Assembly: GCA_002438605.1 (NCBI GenBank)
Contig: DJPR01000027.1
Location: 1-25,847, forward strand
DNA length: 25,847 nt
Reading direction: 5' to 3'
DNA from: Ruminococcus sp. UBA6407
GTDB lineage: Bacteria; Bacillota; Clostridia; Oscillospirales; Ruminococcaceae
In this document: positions 1 through 8,643 of the stretch, one piece after another
How positions within the stretch are numbered: position 1 is the first letter of the stretch
Layout: every line of letters begins with the position of its first letter
The notes under the pieces: model-generated
Told to the model about the DNA's origin: nothing
The model's input: the letters and a program-made list of their open reading frames with translations, nothing else
Database searches by the model: none
Translations under genes and position numbers: made by a program

Positions 1-5
1 ATACA

Positions 6-746
6 TTAAAAGTTTGTTATGATAAGCTCTTTAAAACTTCCGTTGCTCAGATTGTTTTGACGTTCAACAGCAATAATATTAAAGTTTTTATATAATTCAC
101 GGATATACTCATCGTCATTATAAGACAAAATAAATCGTCCTTTTATACTATTTAAACATAAATTTAAACGTTCATGATCGGATTGTTTAAACTCTGCATC
201 ATAGTATTTTTCAGTTTTATGATATGGTGGATCACAATAGAATAATGCTCCTGAACGATCGTAGACTCTAATAAGATTTTCAAAATCTTTATGCTCAATA
301 ACAACTCCCGAACCTGCTTTTAAACGTTCTTCTATTTTTGTAAGGTAATCAGCAGATATATTTTTCTTATTGCATCCATAAGTTCTGCCATCTGCTCCAT
401 AACTGATTTTTATTTGAACATAAAACATTGCAGCACGTTGAATGTCGGTAAAACCACGCATATTTATCTGTGTGCGGATATCTTCAAACACTTCTCTTGC
501 ATTAATATATCCTGAGATTTCACGCTGAAGCTCTCCACGATGAAATCTTATGCATCGAAACAGGTTTACAAGCTGACTGTTTGCATCATTATATATTTCA
601 AGCGGTGCGTGTTTATCTCGTGCAAATAAGACTGAACCACCTCCGCCAAACACTTCAATATAGCGTTCAATTTTATCAGGAAACATTGAAACAATACGAT
701 TGGCAAGCTGTGATTTACCACCAATCCATGGAATAAATGATTTCAT
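6..746 (-). CDS. dam: D12-class DNA adenine N6-methyltransferase (Dam-like)
   Basis: Transfers a methyl group from S-adenosylmethionine to adenine N6 in DNA. The 246-residue protein has the D12-class layout: an N-terminal PWIGGKSQL motif, the SAM-binding FGGGGSVLF motif near residue 34, and the catalytic DPPY motif near residue 172. The ATG at 746 follows an AGGAGG site with good spacing, and TAA lies at the left edge. It is the last gene in transcription order, after the lysis genes and a hairpin. That position resembles the DNA-modification gene mom in Mu, so protection of phage DNA from host restriction is a reasonable inference. The target sequence (for example GATC) cannot be read from the protein. 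No cognate restriction enzyme gene is in the window. Confidence 0.92.
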   Translation of the reverse strand: MKSFIPWIGGKSQLANRIVSMFPDKIERYIEVFGGGGSVLFARDKHAPLEIYNDANSQLVNLFRCIRFHRGELQREISGYINAREVFEDIRTQINMRGFTDIQRAAMFYVQIKISYGADGRTYGCNKKNISADYLTKIEERLKAGSGVVIEHKDFENLIRVYDRSGALFYCDPPYHKTEKYYDAEFKQSDHERLNLCLNSIKGRFILSYNDDEYIRELYKNFNIIAVERQNNLSNGSFKELIITNF

Positions 747-770
747 ACATAATCCTCCTAACTATAGAAT

Positions 771-810
771 AAGATGCCCTTTTGCTATTGCATCAGGGCA
801 TCATTTTTAT
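771..810 (-). terminator. Hairpin between endolysin and methyltransferase, possible terminator
   Basis: A perfect 8-bp inverted repeat (GATGCCCT at 773-780, AGGGCATC at 795-802) has a 14-nt loop. It lies just after the endolysin stop codon. The better T-run (ATTTTTAT) is on the plus-strand side; on the minus strand the stem is followed only by TTATTC. It could be a weak or bidirectional terminator that partly separates the methyltransferase from the lysis genes. Confidence 0.45.
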
Positions 811-1565
811 TACTTTACGAGTACATCCCAATCAGTATTTTTCAGAACTCCGACTGAATGATTATTCGCTCTCTGGAACTCATGAATTGCATTCATAGTG
901 TTATTTCCTGCAATGCCGTCAGCAGTTCCGCATAAGAAACCAAAACCGAGAGCATTTAAACGCTGCTGTACCCAGCGTGTCAGTTGTCCCTGATCACCTA
1001 ATTCAATCGTATACTTATAGCACTCTGCCAGAGTTTTGGGTCCTGCAATACCGTCTACATCAAGGCAAGACCCTTTGCTATTAAGGATACGCTGTAAAGT
1101 AAAAATGTCATTTGTTTTCGGTTCTGATATACGATATCCATCATCAAAAGTTTTACCTGTGTCATTAGGAATACCGGATTTAGTACAGATGTTTATAACT
1201 TCTGCGCCTTTGTAAAATCCTTTGCGAATTTCATAATGACAATGGCTGCCTGTGCTTCTTCCTGTACTTCCCTCAATGCCGATAACATCAGTAATATGTA
1301 CGTTGTCGCCTGTACTTACTTTAAGCTGTGACAAATGTCCAAAGTAATAATATAATCCATCATCTCCGTGGACACAAACGTACATACCAAAGCCCTGATT
1401 ATGATTTGAAGGATTCTCCCATCCTGCATATCTTACTATTCCATTTACAGTGCTATGAATTTTCTTACTATCTTGTCCAACCAGATCAAGACCATCATGC
1501 TGTGGATTTGTTTTTGGACGAAATCCTTGAGAAATATAAAATCTTCCCATATACGGTGAGTTCAT
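810..1565 (-). CDS. Endolysin: M23 metallopeptidase with two peptidoglycan-binding modules
   Basis: Cell-wall hydrolase expected to cleave peptide cross-bridges of peptidoglycan at lysis. The N-terminal half (about residues 8-125) is an M23/LytM domain with the zinc ligands of the HDGLD motif near residue 24 and the HCHYE motif near 109, plus GHLS near 77. Two peptidoglycan-binding type 1 modules follow, around residues 150-185 and 190-245, each with a DGIAG loop. There is no signal peptide, consistent with export through a holin. The gene starts 3 bases after the stop of the small membrane protein upstream, so the two form a lysis cassette at the end of the late operon. Confidence 0.9.
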   Translation of the reverse strand: MNSPYMGRFYISQGFRPKTNPQHDGLDLVGQDSKKIHSTVNGIVRYAGWENPSNHNQGFGMYVCVHGDDGLYYYFGHLSQLKVSTGDNVHITDVIGIEGSTGRSTGSHCHYEIRKGFYKGAEVINICTKSGIPNDTGKTFDDGYRISEPKTNDIFTLQRILNSKGSCLDVDGIAGPKTLAECYKYTIELGDQGQLTRWVQQRLNALGFGFLCGTADGIAGNNTMNAIHEFQRANNHSVGVLKNTDWDVLVK

Positions 1566-1568
1566 TTG

Positions 1569-1751
1569 TTAATCCTCCTTAGAATTTTTCTGATACTGCG
1601 TTCCAAAGTAAAACGCAATAATTGTAGTAAAAACAGTTTGAAATTGTTCTGCAGATATATTTTCTCTTAAAGATAAAACAGCAAAAACGCTAGTCAAACC
1701 AAGCGTTACAATGCTCTTGACATTAATCAGTTTAGCCAATTGAGTTTTCAT
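1569..1751 (-). CDS. Putative holin (small membrane protein)
   Basis: A 60-residue protein with a hydrophobic segment at about residues 13-28, a short polar hinge, and a second hydrophobic stretch at about 40-53. It ends in a charged tail. Size, topology and position directly before the endolysin fit a small phage holin, which would open the membrane for endolysin release. A GGAGG site precedes the ATG. Similar short proteins sit beside endolysins in many clostridial prophages; the assignment rests mostly on context, since holins share little sequence. Confidence 0.7.
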   Translation of the reverse strand: MKTQLAKLINVKSIVTLGLTSVFAVLSLRENISAEQFQTVFTTIIAFYFGTQYQKNSKED

Positions 1752-1765
1752 TTCAAACCTCCATT

Positions 1766-2122
1766 TTATACTTCAATAATATCAAAGTAATTTTTGTCAT
1801 CAAAGCCTGACGGAACACCGTTTTTAACAGCCTCCCAGATAGAAGCTCCGTCAGTATACCACAGTCCTTTAGTTACCTTCATTCCCTCCTGATACTGAAT
1901 CGGATTCAGATAATCGCCCTCAGGAACGACTGCTGTTTCGTCTTTTACTAAAGTGAAACAGCCGTTGCTGTCAGGAACAATCTTATATCCTGATTTGCTA
2001 ATTGTCTGTTCAAGTTCTTTGATTTTTGCACCTTGTTCTTCAATTGTTTTGTTTTTTTCAATGATGTCCGTATAAACAGCTTGAAGCTGTTCAAACTTTC
2101 TGCAAAATTCTTCTGAATTCAT
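1766..2122 (-). CDS. Small tail/fibre-associated protein (XkdW-like C-terminus)
   Basis: A 118-residue protein. Residues 1-45 are charged and probably form a coiled coil (EKNKTIEEQGAKIKELEQ). The C-terminal part from about 68 has the pattern GDYLNPIQYQEG, then GLWYTDG and IWEAVK. This pattern is typical of small proteins found after tail-fibre genes in Firmicutes prophages (XkdW-like). The ATG overlaps the upstream stop codon (ATGA), so translation is coupled. A structural or fibre-assembly role is inferred from position; no enzymatic motif is seen. Confidence 0.6.
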   Translation of the reverse strand: MNSEEFCRKFEQLQAVYTDIIEKNKTIEEQGAKIKELEQTISKSGYKIVPDSNGCFTLVKDETAVVPEGDYLNPIQYQEGMKVTKGLWYTDGASIWEAVKNGVPSGFDDKNYFDIIEV

Positions 2123-2985
2123 TCTATTCCCTCCATGACGTCAAGCAGCTGTGATGTCAGCTGCTGCTCTGATTGAGCGTATGATTTTGACGCGGTATAA
2201 GTCACACTAACATTGCTCGGCTGTACAGTCGTGTCAACAGACAGCGTTGCTGATGCGGACTTTATTGTTTTTATGTTTGTTTTCGAAATTGTTTCTGTTG
2301 CCGATTCAATCGGATATATTACTTCGACATTGTTAGATGCCAGCCATGCTTTAAACTCGTCAACGGTTGATATATCATTATAAAATATATATAAGCCTGT
2401 ATTTACGCTGTTAATGTATATTCCGTGATTTGCATTTCTGTATGCATACTTAAATCTGTTGCATATCCCGAGTTTGTAATCCTTTGAATTTAAGCTTTCC
2501 GTTGCCCATACAAAGCGTCTTAACGTGCCGGATACAACAGATGTTGTCCATTCTTCTGTGCCGTCAAGAATTACAGATTTGCAGCGTCTTATAACTTTAT
2601 CCGGATATAATTCGTCTTGATAATCTCCGACTTTTCGCAAAGGTTCATCAAGATATATTATCGAAGTAACACTGTCTGAGCTGTTTGAAGCTACTGTGAC
2701 AGGGACAGCATATTTCCCCTTATGCTCTCCTTCAGTCACTAAATCCCCCACGCTCTGCACCTCAACAGGCACGTCAGGACTTGGCTCTCCGTCCTGAACT
2801 GTATTTCCTGTTATAGTGTAGCTCACAAGCTTACCGCCTTTGCAGTTTGTGAGCGTAAGCGGAGGAGTGCCAAATACTTCAACGGTACCGTCTGCACTGT
2901 TTTTCAGCCAATCTGCTACAATTTGTGTGTGCGTATCGGCAGAATAGCCGAGCAGCTGAGCTTTGTATATTTCATACAGAGTCAT
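2119..2985 (-). CDS. Tail fibre / receptor-binding-type protein
   Basis: A 288-residue protein. It opens with a short helical segment (LYEIYKAQLLG) and has a beta-rich middle containing GEPSPDVPVEVQSVG, a signature of tail-fibre or baseplate proteins in many clostridial phages. The C-terminus is helical and Gln/Ser-rich. A host-surface or baseplate-periphery role is inferred from this signature and the position downstream of the tail endopeptidase-like gene. The ATG at 2985 overlaps the preceding stop (ATGA) and has a GAGGGTGAG site upstream; a GTG two codons earlier is less likely. Confidence 0.65.
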   Translation of the reverse strand: MTLYEIYKAQLLGYSADTHTQIVADWLKNSADGTVEVFGTPPLTLTNCKGGKLVSYTITGNTVQDGEPSPDVPVEVQSVGDLVTEGEHKGKYAVPVTVASNSSDSVTSIIYLDEPLRKVGDYQDELYPDKVIRRCKSVILDGTEEWTTSVVSGTLRRFVWATESLNSKDYKLGICNRFKYAYRNANHGIYINSVNTGLYIFYNDISTVDEFKAWLASNNVEVIYPIESATETISKTNIKTIKSASATLSVDTTVQPSNVSVTYTASKSYAQSEQQLTSQLLDVMEGIE

Positions 2986-3182
2986 ACCCACTCACCCTCG
3001 TTGTTCAGTATCTTGATTTCATGTTCACTTGCAATAAGTGCAAGCGAGCCTGCCGCATACATACCGCTTGAAATTTCTGATGCAGTCGGCAAATCTGCCG
3101 CTGTATCGCATAATATCTCTACTCTTTGTATCGACCTGCTGTCTACAAATCGTATATGTTCACTGTGCATTATTGTTTTCAT
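2982..3182 (-). CDS. Small conserved tail-region protein
   Basis: A 66-residue protein with the motifs HIRFVDSRSI, EILCDTAADLP and AGSLALIA. This short module recurs beside fibre genes in clostridial phages, apparently as a structural component or fibre adaptor. Its precise function is unknown to me. A GGAGG site lies upstream of the ATG, and the stop overlaps the next gene (ATGA), so it is translated as part of the tail-tip block. Confidence 0.6.
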   Translation of the reverse strand: MKTIMHSEHIRFVDSRSIQRVEILCDTAADLPTASEISSGMYAAGSLALIASEHEIKILNNEGEWV

Positions 3183-3183
3183 T

Positions 3184-3447
3184 TCAAACCTCCGTTTGAA
3201 CAGATTCTAAAGCTTCTACACGAGCAGTCAAAGCAGCCAGCGCTGTCTGAATTGTTAACATGTCTGCTGCATCTGCTTTTCCATTCCAAGCTGCTTTTTC
3301 TTCGTTTGTAACATGTATGTCTGTATTGCTGTTATGTTCTCCAATAGTCTCATCTAAAGTTTCAAAATTTGTATTAAGAGCATCAAGAGATACCTTTTCA
3401 GGTTTTCTGCCTTGCAGTGAAAGATGCAGATTTTCTGTATATGTCAT
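3184..3447 (-). CDS. Short tail-fibre-like / tail-tip accessory protein
   Basis: An 87-residue protein starting MTYTENLHLSLQ with a DALNTNFETLD motif, then a short HVTNEEKAAWNGK segment common in phage fibre proteins, and a C-terminal heptad-like helix (ALAALTARVEALE). This looks like a trimerising fibre or baseplate linker. The start overlaps the stop of the tail-endopeptidase-like gene (ATGA). The assignment is by motif recognition and context only. Confidence 0.6.
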   Translation of the reverse strand: MTYTENLHLSLQGRKPEKVSLDALNTNFETLDETIGEHNSNTDIHVTNEEKAAWNGKADAADMLTIQTALAALTARVEALESVQTEV

Positions 3448-4853
3448 AAATTACCCTCCAACATATTCCATGTAAATTCTTCAAGTTCATCCCATGTATA
3501 TTCTTCAAGATTATCCCAATATATTAAGCTTTTTGCAATACTTTGATCAAGAGCTGTCTGCAATGCCGCAAGCTGTTTATCAATTGCATTGCCGCTGTTT
3601 GTTGAAATAGTCTGCGAAAAAGAATCAGCACGAACAATCGAGCCTTTAAAGTTCCCGAGAACGATAGAAATTGTTTCGCCTGTAATTGCGTTGACTTCTT
3701 TTTTTACAACTTTTTGAATGCTGTCGATATTTAATTGCTGTATATGTACAATACCACTGTCCCCGACATTCATTGATTGTAAGTTGGAGAATTCTGTATA
3801 CCGTTCATCATTTTTCAATGCAGCGAATTTCACTTCATACGTTACCCTTGGAACGTAAACAGTTCCAAAATACGCCTGTGCATCACTGCAAAATTGATCA
3901 TAGTCCGGTTCGTCATAATTAAAGTTGACCTGTTTTGTAATGTGATGATGATGCAATCCTGCAGTTTCTACATATGATACTCCAAACATTTGATTAAAAT
4001 TGTCATATGCAATTAAATTAGTACACACGTCAGTATAATCTACAGTTTCATGAACTTTGAGCAAATCGACACCATATCGTATGTTAAACGCATTTTGTTT
4101 TGAATTCTCTTTATTCTTATTTATGCTGAAATAGAAATTATTTCTGTACAATTCACCGCCCAAACGGTTTACCATACAATTATCATTGCCAATCAAGGCT
4201 GCTACGGGAGATGTAGCTGTAAAATATGATGTTGCAGTATCAGTAATATCAGAAGCATACTCAAATTCATAGAATGAATAATCTCCATACAAATCATCAT
4301 GATGCATATGTGTCATTATCCAATCAATAAAGTTGTAGCCATTCTTTTTTTCAGGGCGAACATCCTGCAGTAACCTGTCGTTCAAATCATAAAAAATATG
4401 ACGTGCATAAACAATTCTGCTCATACTGCCGTCATTTTCCATTAATGTGTCCTTTTTATAAATACGAAAAAGCTGACCTTCTGCTTTAATTACATTCATT
4501 TCTATTAAGTATTTCCATTTCCCCTGTAAATCAACCGGATGAACCATATACAATTCATATGTTCCATTAAGCTCTTCGGTGACTGTACATTTTGTTGGAG
4601 ATAAGATTGCAAGTCCGTTGCTGTTGAACTCGTCTTGTTTCGTGCCGATGTAGTATACATGTATGTATTTACGTTTAACCGGCTGTAGATTAATGCCTAG
4701 TATCCCCGGCATTAATTTTGTAAATGGAAAGCCATTATTATATAGAGTATCAATACGCCACAGCATATCAGGATAAGGAGCAAACATTGACTTTTCAGGC
4801 ATATCAGCAAATTGATCATTAGTCAATATGTTATCAATGATTTTCCAAGCCAT
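3444..4853 (-). CDS. Tail-associated (Prophage_tail / Tal-like) minor structural protein
   Basis: A 469-residue baseplate-hub protein of the prophage tail endopeptidase class, which closes the tail tip below Dit. Residues 1-65 are an unusual N-terminal extension (MAWKIIDNIL..., LWRIDTLYNNGFPF). The typical core starts near residue 70 with the pattern NGLAILSPTKCTVTEELNGTYEL and includes LIYWDN and YTWDEL motifs at the end. An HHHH run lies near residue 300. The last 30 residues contain a degenerate tandem repeat (WDNLEEYT, WDELEEFT, WNMLEGNL). The gene abuts the beta-helix-like gene and overlaps the next gene by 4 bases. No catalytic motif for a peptidase is evident. Confidence 0.78.
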   Translation of the reverse strand: MAWKIIDNILTNDQFADMPEKSMFAPYPDMLWRIDTLYNNGFPFTKLMPGILGINLQPVKRKYIHVYYIGTKQDEFNSNGLAILSPTKCTVTEELNGTYELYMVHPVDLQGKWKYLIEMNVIKAEGQLFRIYKKDTLMENDGSMSRIVYARHIFYDLNDRLLQDVRPEKKNGYNFIDWIMTHMHHDDLYGDYSFYEFEYASDITDTATSYFTATSPVAALIGNDNCMVNRLGGELYRNNFYFSINKNKENSKQNAFNIRYGVDLLKVHETVDYTDVCTNLIAYDNFNQMFGVSYVETAGLHHHHITKQVNFNYDEPDYDQFCSDAQAYFGTVYVPRVTYEVKFAALKNDERYTEFSNLQSMNVGDSGIVHIQQLNIDSIQKVVKKEVNAITGETISIVLGNFKGSIVRADSFSQTISTNSGNAIDKQLAALQTALDQSIAKSLIYWDNLEEYTWDELEEFTWNMLEGNL

Positions 4854-5774
4854 TTAATCAACTCCTATGTCAAGACCTATGCTTTTCAAATATGCGGCAT
4901 CTGTAAGTTGAGCAGGGGTGCAGCCTATTGCATTTACACTGTTTTCTGTGAATGTTGACTGTGTGTTGTCATAAACAAGTATATTATCACACTTTTGATA
5001 ATACCAGATAGGCTTATTTGCATTCAGCAAACACACATTATTGCCGCCAATGTCAACCTTATCACTTGTTGCATCACCAACAATCATCGCCACTTCCGTT
5101 TGTTCGGAAGTTATGTTTATTTTTCCGTCAATTAAGCATTCTTTCAGAACCGTTGCCTTACAGATTGAACCAGACGCTAAATTAAGATTTAATTTGAATT
5201 GCACCGACTGACATTTTACAAAATTATTACTCACGAGCGGGTTGCTATTACTTGTACCTAATATGAAATTAAAATCAGTGCCGCAGTTACCTTCAATATT
5301 GAACGAACATCCAAGTATTTTGTTACCGCCGCCTTGCGTGTTTTTGTAGTATATAAACTGAGAACTAGCAGCGTAATTTATATAACCCGAAAATTTGCAG
5401 TTATACATAAAATATTTCATATCGTCAGCGGCGTAACTTGTATAAATAAATGCCCCTTCATTTCTCACATGATAAAAATTTAGAAAATTCAAATTTTTTA
5501 TTACCCAAGTTTTGCCCCAATAAACATTGAAATATACCTCCAAAATATGTTTGCTTTCTGAATAAAAATTCATCAGCGTCCAGTTATTGAAATCAATATG
5601 ATTTTTTATCGTAATTGTATCCATACCGGCTGGAGATATGTCATTAAAATCAATTGTTTTATTATCAGAGTCTGCAAATTTAATGAATTTTCTTTCATTG
5701 CCAGCATTTGCAGATACAAATTCACTCCATGAACCTACTATGAATGGATCTGTTTCCGTTCCTGTTCCTGTCAT
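4854..5774 (-). CDS. Putative beta-helix tail-tip protein
   Basis: A 306-residue protein opening MTGTGTETDPFIVGSWSEF, a prefix seen on right-handed beta-helix or pectate-lyase-like phage proteins. The body is rich in short beta-strand/Asn turns (INYAASSQFIYYKN, NNFVKCQSVQF), consistent with a parallel beta-helix. It could bind or degrade surface glycans or form a baseplate arm. It lies between Dit and the Tal-like gene, where many siphophages have nothing. Start and stop codons abut both neighbours. The fold is inferred; no catalytic residues can be assigned. Confidence 0.6.
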   Translation of the reverse strand: MTGTGTETDPFIVGSWSEFVSANAGNERKFIKFADSDNKTIDFNDISPAGMDTITIKNHIDFNNWTLMNFYSESKHILEVYFNVYWGKTWVIKNLNFLNFYHVRNEGAFIYTSYAADDMKYFMYNCKFSGYINYAASSQFIYYKNTQGGGNKILGCSFNIEGNCGTDFNFILGTSNSNPLVSNNFVKCQSVQFKLNLNLASGSICKATVLKECLIDGKINITSEQTEVAMIVGDATSDKVDIGGNNVCLLNANKPIWYYQKCDNILVYDNTQSTFTENSVNAIGCTPAQLTDAAYLKSIGLDIGVD

Positions 5775-6488
5775 TTACAGCCACCTCTCATTGATATTAA
5801 TATTCATTGCTGATATACCGCCTGAATGCTTTATATAATTTTTACCAATATTTAAAAGTGGAAGGTCGCCAACAGTTTGCGGCATTAAATTTACCTTTTC
5901 ATTAGTACTTGTAATGTAGTAAATAATCAGCAAAGAACTATCTATTACAATTTTTTCAGCTTCTTGCGGTATATCAATATTAAGTATCAAACCATTGGTA
6001 TCAATCGTCACGCTTTCGGATTCAGACGGTGTGAATGTAATAATAGGTTCAGCTATCATGCTTCCTGAATTTTGAACTTCAATATAACTTGTTGCATTTG
6101 TCAAATCTATGATTTTCTGAGCAACAGAATAGGCAAACGGATCAAATTCCACTTTGCATTCAAGCTCAAATACACTATTGTCAATTCTTGTTGTTTGAAT
6201 TTCCTCACAAAAAAACGCATTATAGTAAAGATTATCTTCATCACTGAAAATTAATTTTCCACTTCCTGAAAGCCAACTCAAAACATCACGATATTTTGTT
6301 CTGTCAAAAAGAGCAAATTTAGCTGAAATTGAAGTTTTTACATAGTTGTCTTTAAGAATTGTGACCGGGGTTGCTCTTCCGGGTATGGTTATTTGTTCGT
6401 TTAGTCGTGCTGCTCTCGAAGGAGGGGAAAATTCAATAATTTTTAAGTTCATTTCCTCAGAGCTTTTACCGTTAAAAATAAAATACAT
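5775..6488 (-). CDS. Distal tail protein (Dit-like)
   Basis: A 237-residue protein matching the siphovirus Dit/phage tail component family. The N-terminal pattern MYFIFNGKSSEEMNLKI is followed by PGRATPV and a beta-rich body with ECKVEFDPFAYS near residue 110. Dit forms the hexameric ring joining tail tube and baseplate hub. The ATG at 6488 has AGGAGG five bases upstream; an in-frame start 36 bases earlier would sit inside the tape measure gene without a comparable site. It follows the tape measure gene directly, the normal siphophage order. Confidence 0.8.
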   Translation of the reverse strand: MYFIFNGKSSEEMNLKIIEFSPPSRAARLNEQITIPGRATPVTILKDNYVKTSISAKFALFDRTKYRDVLSWLSGSGKLIFSDEDNLYYNAFFCEEIQTTRIDNSVFELECKVEFDPFAYSVAQKIIDLTNATSYIEVQNSGSMIAEPIITFTPSESESVTIDTNGLILNIDIPQEAEKIVIDSSLLIIYYITSTNEKVNLMPQTVGDLPLLNIGKNYIKHSGGISAMNININERWL

Positions 6489-6489
6489 A

Positions 6490-8628
6490 TTATCCTCCTT
6501 TTCCCATTTTAAATTGTTTTTCAAGTGTGTTTATATCTTCTGATATACGTTGTATGTCATATTCATCTCTGACGTTATAAACCTGATTGTTATTAATTAC
6601 CACACTTGACTGATTGTTTACACTGCTGTAACCTTCACTGAGTATGGGATAATTAAATCCGTTTGCTATGTCGAAAAGTCTTTTTTGCTGTTCGGAAGTA
6701 AGTACCATTTCTCCGGACTTCAACATAGCAAGTCCTTCAAAATTACCTGAAAAATCAACAATACCTCCTGCATGGAACTTAGGAAGTGAAACATCAGATA
6801 TATTTGGAATTTCCGGAAGTCCTACAACGCCTGTTATTTTATTAACACCGTTTATCATGCTGTTTATTAATCCGATTGCTCCGTTTATTCCGCTTTGTAT
6901 TGCTGAAATAATGCCATTGAATATGCTGACTACTACATTTTTTATGTCATTCCACGCTGCATCCCAATCCCCTTTAAATACATCGGAAATAAAGTTTATG
7001 ACATTTTTTAATACATCGATAATGCTCTCAATTATGGGCATTACATTTTTTACTGCCTCACTTAATGTTTTTGAAAAGCATTTTGCCAATACTTCAATAA
7101 CAGGTGTCAATGCTTCTATTGCAGGTGTTAATGATTTGAATAAATCTATAAGCGGCGGAAGAAGTGCATCAATTATTTGCAGGATAACGGGAATCAGGGC
7201 TTCAAAAATCGCCACAAGAGGTGGAATTAAAGCAGATGAAAGCTCAATGATAATCGGCATAAGCTGTGTAAACAGGTCAATCATCGGCGGAAGCAATTCC
7301 TGAATTATCTGCATAAATACAGGAAGTAAAAGCTGAACTGCTTCAAGTAACAGCGGAAGAACTTCGTTCATCATCTGTGTTATTACAGGCATAAGCTGAT
7401 TTATCAAATCCAGTATAACAGGTAAAATCTCCTGAGCTGTTTGGAGCAATGGCGGTAAAAATTCTTCGATATTTTCAATTAAGATTGGAAGAAGTTCCTG
7501 AAGAAGGGGAAGTGTATCCTGTATAATATCATTAAGTACAGGTATCAGCATTTCTCCCAACGGAACTGCAAGCATCTCAACAGAACGTTTCGATCCTTCA
7601 AGCATTGAACTTAGATCATTATATTTTACTTTTTTGATTTCATTTAGCGCATCACCGGTATCATATGCACCGTCTTCAATATCTGCAAGAGCTTTTACTG
7701 CTTCCGGACCCAAGTCCTCCCACATTGTACCAAAAAGATTTACTCCGGCTGTATTTTGTGCAAGAGGATCTTCAATACTTGCAAGTGCTTTTACAGTTTC
7801 CTTAAATGCTGACTTTGCCGATTCTCCGCCTTTACTGAATTTAGCAGCCATTTCATCAGCGTTCAGACCCAAAGATGTAAATCCGGCTTTGGTTGAATCA
7901 GAACCATCAATTGCTCTAATTGAAAATTCTTTGACAGCATCACCAACCTTGTCAAGATTAAATGCACCGCTTTTTGAGCCTTTTTCAAAGATCTTGAACA
8001 TATCATCAGCAGAAAAGCCGATTTTGGCAAATTGAACAGAGTATTCATTTATGCTGTCAATAAGTTCTCCTGAGTAATCGAGACCATTTTGTGCACCGGC
8101 AGCAATGAGATTCATGGCTTCTTCACCCGATATGCCAAAATTATCTATCATTGCTTTTGCAGCTCGTGATGATTCAGTTATGTCATACTCAAAAGTATCA
8201 CGTAAAGTAAATGCTGATTCAGTAATATTTTGCAGTTGTTCATCTGACAAATCACCAAGGTTTTTCTTTACAAGTGCCATACTGTCAGCTATATCCTGAA
8301 AATCTTCGCCGTAATTATTAGCGTAGATCTTTTCAAGCACATTCTGATAATCTTCCATTTCAGCTTTTGATGCACCTGTTGATGCTGCAAAGCTGTTCAT
8401 AGCTTTATCAACATCATTTGCAAGATTAACAGTATAGCCGCCTGCAGTAACAGCAGCAGTGCCTATAGCCACAAAACCTACGCCAACAGCTTTAGCTGTA
8501 CCGCCTGCCAATGACTTTAATTTTTCTGCTCCTTTTTTTGCTTCGCTATGTGCTTTATCTAAATCTTCATGTAAACTTTCTGTATCAGCTCGTACCTGAT
8601 ATACAACTTCACCATCAGCTTCAGGCAT
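6490..8628 (-). CDS. Tail tape measure protein
   Basis: A 712-residue protein that sets tail length and is ejected with DNA. The N-terminus has a coiled-coil region (ESLHEDLDKAHSEAKKGAEKL). A TP901-1-type tape-measure core follows at about residues 60-340, with TGASKAEMEDYQNVLEKIY and NLFGTMWEDLG motifs. A long hydrophobic region (about 355-510) is built of repeats in the style LLPxLxxxxxxLxPxI, likely helical repeats with prolines. The C-terminal part carries FHAGGIVDF and SGEMVLT motifs, common at tape-measure ends. The ATG at 8628 is preceded by AGAGGTGA; the GTG three codons upstream is less likely. The hydrophobic repeats produce long false ORFs on the plus strand. Confidence 0.93.
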   Translation of the reverse strand: MPEADGEVVYQVRADTESLHEDLDKAHSEAKKGAEKLKSLAGGTAKAVGVGFVAIGTAAVTAGGYTVNLANDVDKAMNSFAASTGASKAEMEDYQNVLEKIYANNYGEDFQDIADSMALVKKNLGDLSDEQLQNITESAFTLRDTFEYDITESSRAAKAMIDNFGISGEEAMNLIAAGAQNGLDYSGELIDSINEYSVQFAKIGFSADDMFKIFEKGSKSGAFNLDKVGDAVKEFSIRAIDGSDSTKAGFTSLGLNADEMAAKFSKGGESAKSAFKETVKALASIEDPLAQNTAGVNLFGTMWEDLGPEAVKALADIEDGAYDTGDALNEIKKVKYNDLSSMLEGSKRSVEMLAVPLGEMLIPVLNDIIQDTLPLLQELLPILIENIEEFLPPLLQTAQEILPVILDLINQLMPVITQMMNEVLPLLLEAVQLLLPVFMQIIQELLPPMIDLFTQLMPIIIELSSALIPPLVAIFEALIPVILQIIDALLPPLIDLFKSLTPAIEALTPVIEVLAKCFSKTLSEAVKNVMPIIESIIDVLKNVINFISDVFKGDWDAAWNDIKNVVVSIFNGIISAIQSGINGAIGLINSMINGVNKITGVVGLPEIPNISDVSLPKFHAGGIVDFSGNFEGLAMLKSGEMVLTSEQQKRLFDIANGFNYPILSEGYSSVNNQSSVVINNNQVYNVRDEYDIQRISEDINTLEKQFKMGKGG

Positions 8629-8643
8629 AAAAATCACCTCTCT

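Noticed and set aside
6668..7303. A 211-codon open frame on the plus strand
   Set aside because: It lies opposite the repetitive hydrophobic part of the tape measure gene; no ribosome site, and composition mirrors the Leu/Ile/Pro codons of the real gene.
7634..8035. A 133-codon open frame on the plus strand
   Set aside because: Antisense shadow of the tape measure gene, Ser/Ala-rich low complexity, no ribosome site or neighbours on that strand.
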